64,000 bases of DNA, taken from Xanthobacteraceae bacterium 501b (lineage in GTDB: Bacteria > Pseudomonadota > Alphaproteobacteria > Rhizobiales > Xanthobacteraceae). A model generated the notes under the pieces. That model was not told the DNA's origin. It searched no databases and worked only from the letters and a program-made list of their open reading frames with translations. The translations under genes were made by a program, and so were the position numbers. Shown piece by piece: positions 17,965 through 27,200 of the stretch. The stretch covers positions 2,666,001 through 2,730,000 of the forward strand of contig KB899087.1 of assembly GCA_000378025.1 (NCBI GenBank). The letters are read 5' to 3'. Each line of letters begins with the position of its first letter. Position 1 is the first letter of the stretch.

Positions 17965-19091
17965 GTCGGATATTTCTCACCAACCAGCGAAAGGCTCAGG
18001 AGATAAAGGGTCGACGGATAATATTGGCTCGGTTGCAGGCGCCGCAGGTCGGCCGGAATGGCCGTGCCGTCGGTCGCACAGGCAAGCGTCGCCGCAAGCA
18101 TCCGGTAACCGGGCTCCGGCAGCCGGGCCAAAGCCTTGCCGGTCGGAATATTTACGATCGCCGGCATCCCGCCATTCTGGACCATCCAGTTATTGAGAAT
18201 GGCCTTTTGAACGTCGGTGTCGTTGATGCCAGCTCGCAGAAGGTAAAGAACTATCCTTAATGAATTGTAACCAAAGACCGGCTCGAAGCCCTGCGCCGGC
18301 TCCAGCGGCCCGTCTGCCGGGGCGGAGATCCAGTCGGGCGGCAGCCTTGCCGGGCCGAGACGGGAGAGAGACAACAATTCCCGACCGGAGGCGGCCAGCC
18401 CCTCCCAGTCGACCTCGGGCGCGAGCGGGGCGAGAACCGGAAAGGCCTCGAAAATCCAATAAGACAGATTGAGAACCGGCCCATCCGGTCGCTCGCCGAC
18501 CGAAAAGCCGGTCGCGCCCGGCAGCAGCACAAGCCGCCCGCCCTCACGGCGGATCACCTGCTGGCCGAGCGCCTGGGCGATAAGGGTCGCGCTCCGCACA
18601 TAGTCCGGCACGTTCCACGCCGGGCCTGCGAGGGCGAGCGCATAAGCGATCAGAATGTCGCCGTCGCTGGCGACATTGATGTCCGTGACATGCGGATCCG
18701 CATTCGGGTCCCAGCGCCAGGCGGCCAACCCGTCGTCGCGGATCAGCAGCTCGGTACGGGTGAAGGTCCAAATCCGCTCGAAGCTCGCCTTGTCACCTGC
18801 AAGAAAGGCCAGCAGCATGCCGTATCCCTGCCCCTCGGAATGGCTGATCCGACCATTGGCGTCGTCGATCACCCTGCCGCTCGGGTCGATGAAACGCGCG
18901 CTAAAGGCGGACCAGTCACTGGGCGAGATCATGCCAGGCTGGACCCTGGCACTGACCGGTGTGGCGACGAAAGCGGCCAGAAGCAGCAGCGCCGGAAGAA
19001 GGACTGCTGGACACGAGAAGCCGCCTAGCCTCCGCCTCTCGCCCGGCGCCGGAGCAGCAGGCTGGTGACGACGGCGAAGGCGATGCAGCAT
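17952..19091 (-). CDS. bcsZ: Cellulose-operon glycoside hydrolase family 8 protein
   Basis: 379 residues with a long, basic N-terminal stretch and a hydrophobic signal segment (about 27-48), so it should be periplasmic. The GH8 acid is clear: Glu86 in SHSEGQGYGM. The substrate-cleft segment NVASDGDILIAYAL matches the family. In E. coli BcsZ the general base Asp lies in a YDAIR motif; here the aligned motif reads FGYNSLRIVLY, with Asn276. Either the base is elsewhere or activity is reduced. The ATG at 19091 overlaps the bcsB 3' end by ~67 bp; 19136 is an alternative. The enzyme usually trims or edits cellulose during export. Confidence 0.9.
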   Translation of the reverse strand: MLHRLRRRHQPAAPAPGERRRLGGFSCPAVLLPALLLLAAFVATPVSARVQPGMISPSDWSAFSARFIDPSGRVIDDANGRISHSEGQGYGMLLAFLAGDKASFERIWTFTRTELLIRDDGLAAWRWDPNADPHVTDINVASDGDILIAYALALAGPAWNVPDYVRSATLIAQALGQQVIRREGGRLVLLPGATGFSVGERPDGPVLNLSYWIFEAFPVLAPLAPEVDWEGLAASGRELLSLSRLGPARLPPDWISAPADGPLEPAQGFEPVFGYNSLRIVLYLLRAGINDTDVQKAILNNWMVQNGGMPAIVNIPTGKALARLPEPGYRMLAATLACATDGTAIPADLRRLQPSQYYPSTLYLLSLSLVGEKYPTCLR

Positions 19092-21682
19092 AGGACCAGA
19101 ACCAGCGCGTAAGTGACAATGTTCAGCGACAGCCAATTTGCCGCGATGAGCCGCAGATTGGACGGCCCGAGCGCTTCGGTCACGACAAATCGCCTATCAG
19201 TGGGCATTCGAATGTCCATCTGTCCGGTCGCCGCAGCGAATGCGGCAGCCTGGCCAAAGACCTTCGCCCAGTACTCTGGCAGAGTGAAGTCGTCGATGGC
19301 GGCGTCGAGACTGTCAGCCGTATGGCCGGCGATAAGCGTCCATACCGCATCGCTGTTCGGCGCAAAACCCTGGGCCACGAGCACCGAGGTGTTCGGCGGC
19401 GGAGTGAATGGCTCCTCACCACTACCAGCCCCAGGAAGGGAGAGCGATATGCCGAAGGTATCTTTGAACCACCTTTGGAAATGCAGGAGTTTGGCGCTGA
19501 CGACGCCTTCGCCGGCGACTTCATCACGCCAGCGGTCGTAGATATCTTCATTGCCGGAGCCCGAGCGCACCCGCACCGCTGTATCCAGCATGGGGAACTG
19601 CCCCGGCGATGAAATTAAACCGCCATCCCAAGTGGGCGCTGTCCCCTGCCCCTCGCTGTCGTTCGGGGCGTCGGCGAGCCAGCGGATCTTGCTCGCATCC
19701 ACAACTTTGACCTGACGCAGAACATCGGGCGAGATGTGATTGATGTTGCCGATGAAGAGAACGGGACGGCTGGTGAGAGACGCGGGCGACGGGGCGATGT
19801 CGACCAAGGTCGTGCTCTCATGGGAAAGGGCGAGCCGAGCCATGACCGTCGCGGCCGCGGCGACGGTCGGGATGTCATGGCGCATGACCACCGCCACGGG
19901 CTCGGCCGATTGGAAATAAGGGAAACCCCGCCCGACAAACGCCGCGAGATTGGGACTTGTGCCGATCCTCGCGAAATCGTCCATGACGAACTGGCTGGTA
20001 TCGAACACGACAAAACGCTGCTGACGCACCAGCGTGGCGCCGGGACCGCAGATCTTGTCGGCCTCGACATCCAGCGTCACCTCGATCCAGATCCGGTTGA
20101 TACCGGCGCGGAAATGGGTCAGCGGAACCTTGATGACCTTGCGTTCCATCAGCCCGCCATGCGGCTCGGTGAGCATGTAGGCGGAAGCAAGCGAACCGTT
20201 GACGTAAACGGAAAGCTGGCTACCCGGACGCACGCTCGGCGCGTAGGCCGCGTCGAGCAGGATGCGCGCCTGACCATTTGCCGCGCCATAGAAATCGGCG
20301 GGCAGGCCAATGGTAAAACGCATCCGCAGGCGGCGACCGGAAAACTCCTGGGTCGTCACGCCGAGTTCCGAAAAGCGGACGCTGCCCGCGCCGGTGAAGA
20401 AAGGGGCGTCCGGCGCGAAGCGGCTGGAAATCGACACCTTGTTGTCATCGGAATGCCCGCTGCCCGAGGTCAGGCGGTCGATTGCCGCCTCGACGGCGCG
20501 CTCCGTTTCACCGCCCAGCAGCAGGACGGTGCCACCAGCCCGGCTGTCATTGACGAAACGCACCAGGGGTTGATTGGGCGCCATCGGCGGAGGAAACGAC
20601 ATCGCATTGCGCATATCCTCGGGCGAGCCGAGCAGGACATTCAGCGTACCCGGCGCCGGAGGGCCCGGGTCGGGACCGACGATCGAGACGATCGGATGGG
20701 AATAGCGCCCGCGCAGCGCCAGCGCCTGCGCAGCCAGCAGCATTTGAGCGCTGTGAAGGGGCTCGATCGGCCCGGCTTGGATGAAGCGGATGTGGGTCGA
20801 GCCCCGCGCATCGACGCCGACGGCGGGAAGATCGTCGACCATGGAGGGCGGTGAGACCGGCCCGCCCGCGAACGACACGCCGGTCAGCTCATTATCGAGC
20901 GCTATCCAGAGATCGTAGGTCGATTCGATGGAGCAGTCGGTGCGATGCACCGCCTGCATATCAAGGCGGATGAGATTTCCCCCGGCGCGCAGGACGCCAG
21001 CGGGGATCGTCGCCTTAACCTGTGTCGGTCCCTGAGGCGAGGCAATCGAAATTTCGGTCACATATTGGCCATTGATCGTGACGCGAAGCCTCGACAGTTC
21101 CGGCATGACGTAAATCGCGTTGACGTAGCCGATCAGCAGCGTGGCAGGACGCTCTACCTCCTGCTGGGTAAAATACGTGACCCAGCCGCGTGACACCGAC
21201 TCGCCTTCAAGCCGGAGGTACGGAACAGGAACGATGAAGCGGTCGGGCGTGATCGGCCCCGTCACGTCGGTCTTGGCCGGCGCGGGCGCGATCGGCTGAC
21301 CCGGCAGCATCTGGAACGGCGCCACATAGCCCGGAGCCGCAGCGCCCGGCTGTGGCGCGGCATCGAGCGCGCTGCCCGGCCCAGTCAAGGAACCGGGCGC
21401 CGTCATGGTGAAGGGCGCCCCCGTCGGCGCCGTCGTGGCCGGAACGGACGTGGCATCCCCGGGCCACTTCATCCTACCCTGCATTTCGAAGGCGGGAGAG
21501 GGGCTATCGCCCGCGCCGGTGCCGTGCTTCCCACTTTCAAAGGCAGGTGACACCACCGCACCGACTGGCGCCGTGCTTCCTTCGCCGATGTTGAAAGCCG
21601 GCTGCGCCGTGGCGGCGCAGGTCACGAGAAGCAGCCCAGCAAGGAGGGCGCCGCCCGGCAAAGAGTACAAGAGAGTCTTCAT
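19025..21682 (-). CDS. bcsB: Cellulose synthase periplasmic subunit BcsB
   Basis: 885 residues. A signal peptide (MKTLLYSLPGGALLAGLLLV) leads to a ~110-residue Pro/Ala/Thr-rich stretch. Two cycles of carbohydrate-binding and flavodoxin-like domains follow, then a single C-terminal membrane anchor (about 855-880) ending RRRARGGG. BcsB anchors to BcsA and guides the emerging glucan through the periplasm. The ATG at 21682 overlaps the bcsA stop as ATGA, which fixes the start. The frame is open far upstream, but that part overlaps bcsA and is not BcsB sequence. The family call rests on operon position, size and domain layout. Confidence 0.94.
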   Translation of the reverse strand: MKTLLYSLPGGALLAGLLLVTCAATAQPAFNIGEGSTAPVGAVVSPAFESGKHGTGAGDSPSPAFEMQGRMKWPGDATSVPATTAPTGAPFTMTAPGSLTGPGSALDAAPQPGAAAPGYVAPFQMLPGQPIAPAPAKTDVTGPITPDRFIVPVPYLRLEGESVSRGWVTYFTQQEVERPATLLIGYVNAIYVMPELSRLRVTINGQYVTEISIASPQGPTQVKATIPAGVLRAGGNLIRLDMQAVHRTDCSIESTYDLWIALDNELTGVSFAGGPVSPPSMVDDLPAVGVDARGSTHIRFIQAGPIEPLHSAQMLLAAQALALRGRYSHPIVSIVGPDPGPPAPGTLNVLLGSPEDMRNAMSFPPPMAPNQPLVRFVNDSRAGGTVLLLGGETERAVEAAIDRLTSGSGHSDDNKVSISSRFAPDAPFFTGAGSVRFSELGVTTQEFSGRRLRMRFTIGLPADFYGAANGQARILLDAAYAPSVRPGSQLSVYVNGSLASAYMLTEPHGGLMERKVIKVPLTHFRAGINRIWIEVTLDVEADKICGPGATLVRQQRFVVFDTSQFVMDDFARIGTSPNLAAFVGRGFPYFQSAEPVAVVMRHDIPTVAAAATVMARLALSHESTTLVDIAPSPASLTSRPVLFIGNINHISPDVLRQVKVVDASKIRWLADAPNDSEGQGTAPTWDGGLISSPGQFPMLDTAVRVRSGSGNEDIYDRWRDEVAGEGVVSAKLLHFQRWFKDTFGISLSLPGAGSGEEPFTPPPNTSVLVAQGFAPNSDAVWTLIAGHTADSLDAAIDDFTLPEYWAKVFGQAAAFAAATGQMDIRMPTDRRFVVTEALGPSNLRLIAANWLSLNIVTYALVLVLCCIAFAVVTSLLLRRRARGGG

Positions 21683-23874
21683 CGGCCATGCGCCCCCGCG
21701 AAAAGGCGGGGCGCAAAGCGGCGGGTCAGCCTTTCCAGCTGCGTGACGTAGGCGAGGCCGCGCAGGGTCTGGAAGCCCGCCATCATCACGAACATCACCG
21801 TGCCGCGCAACACGCCAGGATTCTTCCGCCTCCCCGCCTGGAATTTCTTCCACTCGTCCGCATTGGCGAAAATGAGATCGGCGATCAGTTGATAGTGAGC
21901 GGCGGTCTTGGCGTTGAACTGGGTCCCCAGCACCACCACGCCCTCGTCGAGTGCGACATTGCGCACGAGCACCGGCAGCGTATCGCTTATGCACTCATCC
22001 GGCGGCGTCACCCGAACCACGGCATGCATGCCCACGCGCGCCTTCGCCTCGGGCGGCAATTCGGTGCGAACTCGCACGCCGCCCATGGAGACGTCGTCTA
22101 TGATGGCCGGCACCTCGACGCCGTCGATCAGCAGGCTGCAGCGCCGGGTAATGGCCATGCGCTGGCTGTGCCGCTTGGCCGCCTTTTCCGACACCACGCC
22201 GAGGGCGCAGCCGGAGATGATCAGGTTGAGCAGGTTCCACATGCCGACGACGATGGTGATGTCGGCCGCATAGGGTTCCGTCGCAATCCGCCAGAAGGTC
22301 ACGAACACCGCGACGATCTGGATCACAAAGATGACGAAGAACGGAATCCCTATTTCCGAAATGCGGTTCTCATCAATGGTCTCGCCTTTCGACGTCACCT
22401 TGAAGGTCGGCTTTTTCGGATTGATCATGACCGATAGAAGTGCAGGAAGCAGATAGACGGTCTGTATGTACTCATAAAGCTCTGAAAACCACGGCCAGCG
22501 ATATTTTCCGTAGAGATAACTCTGGATAAAGAGATTTGTGAGGAGGTAGACAGCCGTATAGGCAACGAACTCCGCACCGGAACCGTTGAATATTTCCAGC
22601 GAGAAAAACAGGTAGAAGAACGGCGCGACAAGGAAGATGGCGCGCGAAATCGGAAAGAACCAGAAGAGAATGCTGGACATGTAGCAGATGCGCTGCGCGA
22701 TGGTCAGGCCCGAGCGGAACAGCGGGAAATGAAAGCGCAGGATCTGGTACATGCCCTGCGCCCAGCGCGAGCGCTGACCGATGAAGCTGGCGAAGGTCTC
22801 CGGCTGCAGCCCGGCGATGAGCGGGGTGTCGACATAGACGCTGTGCCAGCCGCGCGCATGCAGGGTGAGCGCCGTTTCGCAATCCTCGGTGATGGAGGAA
22901 TGGGCGAAGCCGTTGGTCTCCTGCAATGCCTTCCGGCGCAGCACCGCCGCCGAGCCACAGAAGAAGGCGCCGCCCCAGCGGTCAAGCCCGCGCTGGATGA
23001 CGCCGTAGAACATCTCGTTCTCCGACGGCATGCGACGCCAGGTGTCGAGGCTGCGCTCGACTGGATCGGGATTGATGAAGAAATGCGGCGTCTGGACGAG
23101 GAACAGGCGCGGATCCTCATTGAAATAACCGATGGTCTCTCGGAGGAAGGGACGCGCCGGCGCATGGTCCGCATCGAAGACGACAATGAGTTCGCCGCTC
23201 GAATGCGTGAGGCCATGGTTGAGATTTCCAGCCTTGGCGTGCTCGTTGCGAGGGCGGGTGAGATAGTTCACCCCCAGTTCACGGCACAGCTCGGTCAGGG
23301 TCTCCCGCCGCATCTGGGCCTCGCGGGCCGCTGCCAGGTCATGCTGTTCGCATTTCTGATCGGTGCCGCCATCATCGAGCAGCCACACGGTGAACCGATC
23401 GCGGGGATAATCGATCGCCGAGGCGGCGGCCAACGTGGTGGCGAGAAGGCCGGCATCCTCATTATAGCTCGGCACAAAGATGTCGACCGTCGGCTCGCTG
23501 CCGGGCGCGATCGCCGGCGCGATGCGCGGCGGCTGCGGCGACGAGACGACGAAAAGGCTGAGCGCCATCAGGGCGACGCTGTACATTTCCGCGCTGTAGA
23601 GCAGCACGGCGGGAATGAAATTGGCCAGATCCTCCATCGGCGGGAGGGTAGACGTCGTTCGCCAATACACGTATCTTAATACCATCGAGACACCCAGAGC
23701 CAGCGCAACCATGCGCGGAACCCCTTCGGGCGCAAACATTTTCAAAAAGACAATTAGTAGAATCACAATACAGCCGGTAACAAGCTGCGCCTGCAAATTA
23801 ACCGGCAAGGTGATGATGAACGCCACCATAGCGATCAACATTACCCAAATACCAGTAAGCCACTTCCTATTCAT
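21679..23874 (-). CDS. bcsA: Cellulose synthase catalytic subunit (UDP-forming), PilZ-containing
   Basis: 731 residues. Membrane helices flank a GT2 domain with all processive-synthase motifs: LLDDGG (166-170), FDADH (233-237), TED (329-331) and QRSRW (367-371). After further helices comes a C-terminal PilZ domain (about 580-690), with the c-di-GMP-binding RHSQR and DDVSMGG elements. It therefore makes beta-1,4-glucan from UDP-glucose and is probably switched on by cyclic di-GMP. It is the first gene of bcsA-bcsB-bcsZ-TPR and is divergent from bcsN across ~200 bp. The BcsA C-terminus is complete, with no BcsQ/BcsE/BcsG genes nearby. Confidence 0.97.
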   Translation of the reverse strand: MNRKWLTGIWVMLIAMVAFIITLPVNLQAQLVTGCIVILLIVFLKMFAPEGVPRMVALALGVSMVLRYVYWRTTSTLPPMEDLANFIPAVLLYSAEMYSVALMALSLFVVSSPQPPRIAPAIAPGSEPTVDIFVPSYNEDAGLLATTLAAASAIDYPRDRFTVWLLDDGGTDQKCEQHDLAAAREAQMRRETLTELCRELGVNYLTRPRNEHAKAGNLNHGLTHSSGELIVVFDADHAPARPFLRETIGYFNEDPRLFLVQTPHFFINPDPVERSLDTWRRMPSENEMFYGVIQRGLDRWGGAFFCGSAAVLRRKALQETNGFAHSSITEDCETALTLHARGWHSVYVDTPLIAGLQPETFASFIGQRSRWAQGMYQILRFHFPLFRSGLTIAQRICYMSSILFWFFPISRAIFLVAPFFYLFFSLEIFNGSGAEFVAYTAVYLLTNLFIQSYLYGKYRWPWFSELYEYIQTVYLLPALLSVMINPKKPTFKVTSKGETIDENRISEIGIPFFVIFVIQIVAVFVTFWRIATEPYAADITIVVGMWNLLNLIISGCALGVVSEKAAKRHSQRMAITRRCSLLIDGVEVPAIIDDVSMGGVRVRTELPPEAKARVGMHAVVRVTPPDECISDTLPVLVRNVALDEGVVVLGTQFNAKTAAHYQLIADLIFANADEWKKFQAGRRKNPGVLRGTVMFVMMAGFQTLRGLAYVTQLERLTRRFAPRLFAGAHGR

Positions 23875-24077
23875 GATCTTGGCCGGTCTCCACAGTCGCC
23901 TTGGCGGCGGCTCTTACGTGACACTGGGAATAGCCGCAAGTCGCCGGGCGAACTGAGACTTCACAAGACCATCACTTCGTCCGATATCTTGTTCGATCTT
24001 TGACCGTTTCTGTGGCGGCCCCAGAGCGCTAGATTGCTAAAATGCGTGATTCGTTTTGCGAGACCGACAAGCTGGCC

Positions 24078-25001
24078 ATGACCCGCCCCACCCCAAGCGC
24101 GGACAACGCCGCCGTGCATCGCGCGAGAGCACGCGCCACTCAGCCAAGCACGCGAGGCTTTCGCCGGCGTGTGCTCGCCATGGGTTGCGTCTTGGTGGTG
24201 GGAGGCTGCGTGACGGCGCGCGGCGGGCCGCCGGTCGTCGCCACCATGGCGATCGAGGTGCCTGCGGTTGAGGCTCTGGTTCTCCCTGAGCCAGGCGGCC
24301 CGCGGGTCATCGGCGTCATCGAAACCCGCTTTGCCAACGCATTGCAGCAAGAGGTGATGCTCGCTACGGAAGCGGCGACACCGGGCCAGAACGCCTTTGA
24401 TGTCACCTTTTTCGGCCCGGTGGAGGGCCGCACCGGCCCCGAGAACCTCAAGAGCGATACCTTCCTCACTGACGAGGCGATCTCGGAGGAAATGGAACAA
24501 GCGCTGCCGGGCCTCGGCATGAGCCCCTCAACCTATTTCGTCCAGAACCGCTATGGGCCGTTCGGCTACGCGCTTGGCCGTGGGCAGGGGCGCGACCTGT
24601 GCATGTATGCCTGGCAGCGGATCCAGGGGCAGGATCGGGTCAATGTCCTGACGGGGGATCGCGGCGTGCTCTCGGTGCGACTGCGCTTCTGCCAGAGCGG
24701 GGCGAGCGAGGCCTCGCTCCTGCGGATCATGTACCGCTACACCATCAATGGTTATTTCCTGCCGCGCAGCTGGCAACCCTATGGTCGGCCACTGCCGGCC
24801 TCGCCGGAGCTTGGCCGGATCGGCGGACCAATCATCTATCCCGCCGAGACCTTCGGCACGAGCGGGGCCAGCGCCCCGCCGCCCGCGCCGGCGCGCACGC
24901 TGGAGAGCGCGCCTCGCTCCGTGTCGCCACCTTCCGAAGGGGCGCCCACTGTGCCCAGCGCACCGCTGGAGGGGTATCCGACCGTCCCGGCGCCGCTATA
25001 G
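24078..25001 (+). CDS. bcsN: Cellulose biosynthesis protein BcsN, lipoprotein
   Basis: About 307 residues. A hydrophobic segment ends in the lipobox VVGGC, so the mature protein should be a lipoprotein. The middle contains the BcsN-type sequence GVIETRFANALQQEVMLAT and GPFGYALGRG. The C-terminus is Pro/Ser-rich. BcsN is a feature of alphaproteobacterial cellulose clusters and its exact role is not established. The gene is divergent from bcsA, consistent with the cluster. ATGs at 24042, 24078 and 24180 are all in frame and none has a strong ribosome site; the last would put the lipobox close to the N-terminus as in most lipoproteins. Confidence 0.85.
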   Translation: MTRPTPSADNAAVHRARARATQPSTRGFRRRVLAMGCVLVVGGCVTARGGPPVVATMAIEVPAVEALVLPEPGGPRVIGVIETRFANALQQEVMLATEAATPGQNAFDVTFFGPVEGRTGPENLKSDTFLTDEAISEEMEQALPGLGMSPSTYFVQNRYGPFGYALGRGQGRDLCMYAWQRIQGQDRVNVLTGDRGVLSVRLRFCQSGASEASLLRIMYRYTINGYFLPRSWQPYGRPLPASPELGRIGGPIIYPAETFGTSGASAPPPAPARTLESAPRSVSPPSEGAPTVPSAPLEGYPTVPAPL

Positions 25002-25026
25002 TCGCTACCTATCGCTCGCGCCTGCG

Positions 25027-25653
25027 TTAGCCGCGCGGGCGGTCGCCGGGGGGAAGCGGAATGCCGAGGCTCGCTGCGGAGGGCAAATCCGGCAGGCGGA
25101 ATGTCGTGGGCGCACCTGTCGCATTCGCCTGGACAGGCGCTGCCTGCTCCGGTTGAGCCGGCGTGTTCACCGCGCGGGCGATAGATCCTGTGGCCTCCGG
25201 CTCAAGCGGTTCGGCGGTGATGGCACCGAGACGCCAATGCCCCTCTACCGGCAGAAAGGCGACATCGAAACCGATCCTCAGAGGCGCCGTGGGGAAATAG
25301 CCACGTAGACGCAAGGCGCCGTCCGGTCCGATGTCCGGCGCGGCCGAGAGCTTGGCGTCGAGCAGGACCACGGCGGCGAAGTCGAGCCGGCCCTCGCGCC
25401 ATTTGCGAAAGCGATCGGCGAGTGCGGCACTCGAATTGGCATCGCGGAAGGTGGGGGCGGCAAGGTCACGCAGCACCGAATAATTGCCGGTGATATTGGC
25501 CTGGTTGAGCGCCATCAGCGTGCCGCGCAACAGGGCCAGCAGTACCGCCGGCGGGGGAACCGCATCGGCAGGCTTTTCCTGCGCACGGGCGACAGCCGGC
25601 ACGAGCATCGCCAAAATGAGCACGAGAGCCGAGAGGTGGACGCGGCGCTGCAT
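25027..25653 (-). CDS. Secreted hypothetical protein next to the YadA-like adhesin
   Basis: 208 residues with a clear signal peptide (MQRRVHLSALVLILAMLVPAVARA). A ~120-residue globular part follows (FAAVVLLDAKLSAAP, IGFDVAFLPVEGHWRLGAI) that resembles a small NTF2/lipocalin-sized domain, though I cannot name the family. The C-terminus is a Pro/Ala-rich low-complexity tail. It starts five bases after the stop of the YadA-like gene, so the two form an operon, and it may help secretion or assembly of the adhesin. It converges on bcsN with a 25-bp gap. Confidence 0.75.
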   Translation of the reverse strand: MQRRVHLSALVLILAMLVPAVARAQEKPADAVPPPAVLLALLRGTLMALNQANITGNYSVLRDLAAPTFRDANSSAALADRFRKWREGRLDFAAVVLLDAKLSAAPDIGPDGALRLRGYFPTAPLRIGFDVAFLPVEGHWRLGAITAEPLEPEATGSIARAVNTPAQPEQAAPVQANATGAPTTFRLPDLPSAASLGIPLPPGDRPRG

Positions 25654-25658
25654 CGGCC

Positions 25659-26885
25659 CTACCAGGCAAACAGCACGCCGGCCTTGCCGCCGACGGTGCC
25701 TTCGTTGAGCCCAATGCCGATGCTGCCGGTGACGAAGAAGGAATCCTCATGAATCCGCGCGATGCTGGACAGGGCGAGCGCGTTCTGGCCGCCGAACGTT
25801 CCCCATTGCGCACTCAGCGCCATGTTTTTGCCGCTCGGCAGAGGCGGCGTGTCCATCGCCATCGCCATCGCGACGCCCTCGCTGACGCGGCCGATCTCGG
25901 CCATTACCGGGCGCAGGTCGAACAGTTCCGCCGTACTGGCGCTGGCAAGGTTGCCGGCGGCGTCGGTGGTGACGATCTGCACCGCCCCACTCTGCGCGGC
26001 GCGGCTGGCGCCGGAGGTCAGGCCGGACATGGTGTAGGTGGAACTGGCGGTTCCCAGCGCGACCTGGTTGGTCCGACTGGTAGTCGCCCCCGCGCCGATC
26101 GCCGTCGAGCCCTCATAGGCGGCGATGGCGCCATAGCCGAGGGCGCTGGACTGGGCAGCGGAGGCATTGGCGTTCTGCCCGAGCGCCGCGGCGCCCGCCC
26201 CGGCCGCCACGGCGTTATGGCCGAGAGCGGTAGCGCCCGTGCCATTGGCCGTCGCGCCGAAGCCTAGAGCCGTGGCGTTATCCGTATTGGCGACGGCGCC
26301 TTGCCCGAGCGCGGTTGAGCCGGCGCCGTTGGCAGTGGCGCCAGTGCCGAGAGCGGTAGCGTTTGCCGCATTCGCGACGGCCCCCTGGCCAATGGCAGTG
26401 GCCGCAGAAGCGTTAGCCCGCGCACCCTGCCCCACGGCTGTGGCGTTGAGGCCATTGGCGAGCGCGTCCTGGCCGATGGCGGATGAAGCGACGCCGTTAG
26501 CGCTCGCGCCACTGCCGTAGGCCGAGGAGAAGGCGGCATTGGCGACAGCGCTCTGACCGGTTGCGGTCGCTTCCTCGCCATTGGCCGTGGCGCTCCAGCC
26601 GATGGCGGTGGAGGAAACCCCATTGGCAACGGCGAGCTGGCCAAAGGCGCTAGTATTGTCGGAGAACGCGCGTGAACCCTGTCCGACGGCGGTGGTGCCG
26701 GACTGGGTCGCCTGCGCGTCATCGCCGATGGCGGTGGAATCTGCACCGCTCGCCACGCCGCCGCATTGCAGAGCCGTGGCCGTGAGCTGGCAACTGATAT
26801 CGTCCGCGGCAGCCGGCAGGGCCGGAAGGCCTGCCCACAGGGCAAGCATCACCGATCCGCATCTCGTGAAAAGGCGCCGTCGCAT
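25659..26885 (-). CDS. YadA-like trimeric autotransporter adhesin
   Basis: 408 residues. A signal peptide (starting MRRRLFTRCGSVMLAL) is followed by about 16 consecutive 14-residue YadA/Hep-Hag head repeats of the kind TAxGxxAxANGxxA (residues ~45-290). The neck-like NQVALGTASSTYTMSGL comes next. A short stalk and a ~70-residue C-terminal anchor (from about VAMAMAMDTPPLP to the terminal GVLFAW) should form one third of a 12-stranded trimeric pore. ATG at 26885 starts directly before the signal sequence; an ATG at 26939 is upstream but adds no signal. The protein is likely a surface adhesin. A TTAA-N7-TTAA box lies 68 bp before the start. Confidence 0.9.
   Translation of the reverse strand: MRRRLFTRCGSVMLALWAGLPALPAAADDISCQLTATALQCGGVASGADSTAIGDDAQATQSGTTAVGQGSRAFSDNTSAFGQLAVANGVSSTAIGWSATANGEEATATGQSAVANAAFSSAYGSGASANGVASSAIGQDALANGLNATAVGQGARANASAATAIGQGAVANAANATALGTGATANGAGSTALGQGAVANTDNATALGFGATANGTGATALGHNAVAAGAGAAALGQNANASAAQSSALGYGAIAAYEGSTAIGAGATTSRTNQVALGTASSTYTMSGLTSGASRAAQSGAVQIVTTDAAGNLASASTAELFDLRPVMAEIGRVSEGVAMAMAMDTPPLPSGKNMALSAQWGTFGGQNALALSSIARIHEDSFFVTGSIGIGLNEGTVGGKAGVLFAW
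25960..26760 (-). repeat. Degenerate 42-bp coding repeats of the adhesin head
   Basis: The head region repeats with a period of ~42 bp (14 codons). The recurring plus-strand core is gcc/gttggc followed by g/cgcgcc-type blocks, encoding AxANG and TAxGQ. Copies differ in sequence, so this is a diverged array, and its length could change by recombination. Confidence 0.75.
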
Positions 26886-27200
26886 CAACAAGTCTCGAAT
26901 CTGCCCTGCGGCGCACCGGGCGCGCACCTCAGGCAGCATCGGGGTAGCATGGTTAACGCTGCGTTAACTTGTCGCGAAGCTCCACACCAGACCGGATCGC
27001 GGCCGGAGCGACATAACGGGCAACGCCGCCTCGCCGCGTGTGGCGACATGCATAAACCAGCGTTGCTGCGCCGGCCTGGAGCCATTCCGGGACACGAAAT
27101 GACTCTCTTCGCAATCTCGCGGGAAACAGCCCGGCAATCGGCCGGGGCTACTCCAACACGGCTCGCCGAGCCGGCGACTGGTCGAACCGAGTGAGGTACA
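26886..27200. other. Divergent promoter region between adhesin and macA-like genes
   Basis: About 315 bp without a gene. Apart from the palindrome at 26952-26968 (listed separately) I see no repeat or RNA. It should hold promoters for the adhesin (leftward) and the exporter (rightward). Confidence 0.6.
26952..26968. promoter_or_regulatory. Palindrome containing a CtrA-type box (TTAA-N7-TTAA)
   Basis: GTTAACGC (26952-26959) and GCGTTAAC (26961-26968) are perfect inverted arms around one base. Inside them TTAA (26953-26956) and TTAA (26964-26967) are spaced by exactly seven bases, the consensus for the alphaproteobacterial cell-cycle regulator CtrA. The site is 68-82 bp upstream of the adhesin start, a suitable place for promoter control. 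Confidence 0.6.

Noticed and set aside
21683..21994. N-terminal extension of BcsB
   Set aside because: It overlaps bcsA in another frame, and the signal peptide begins at 21682.
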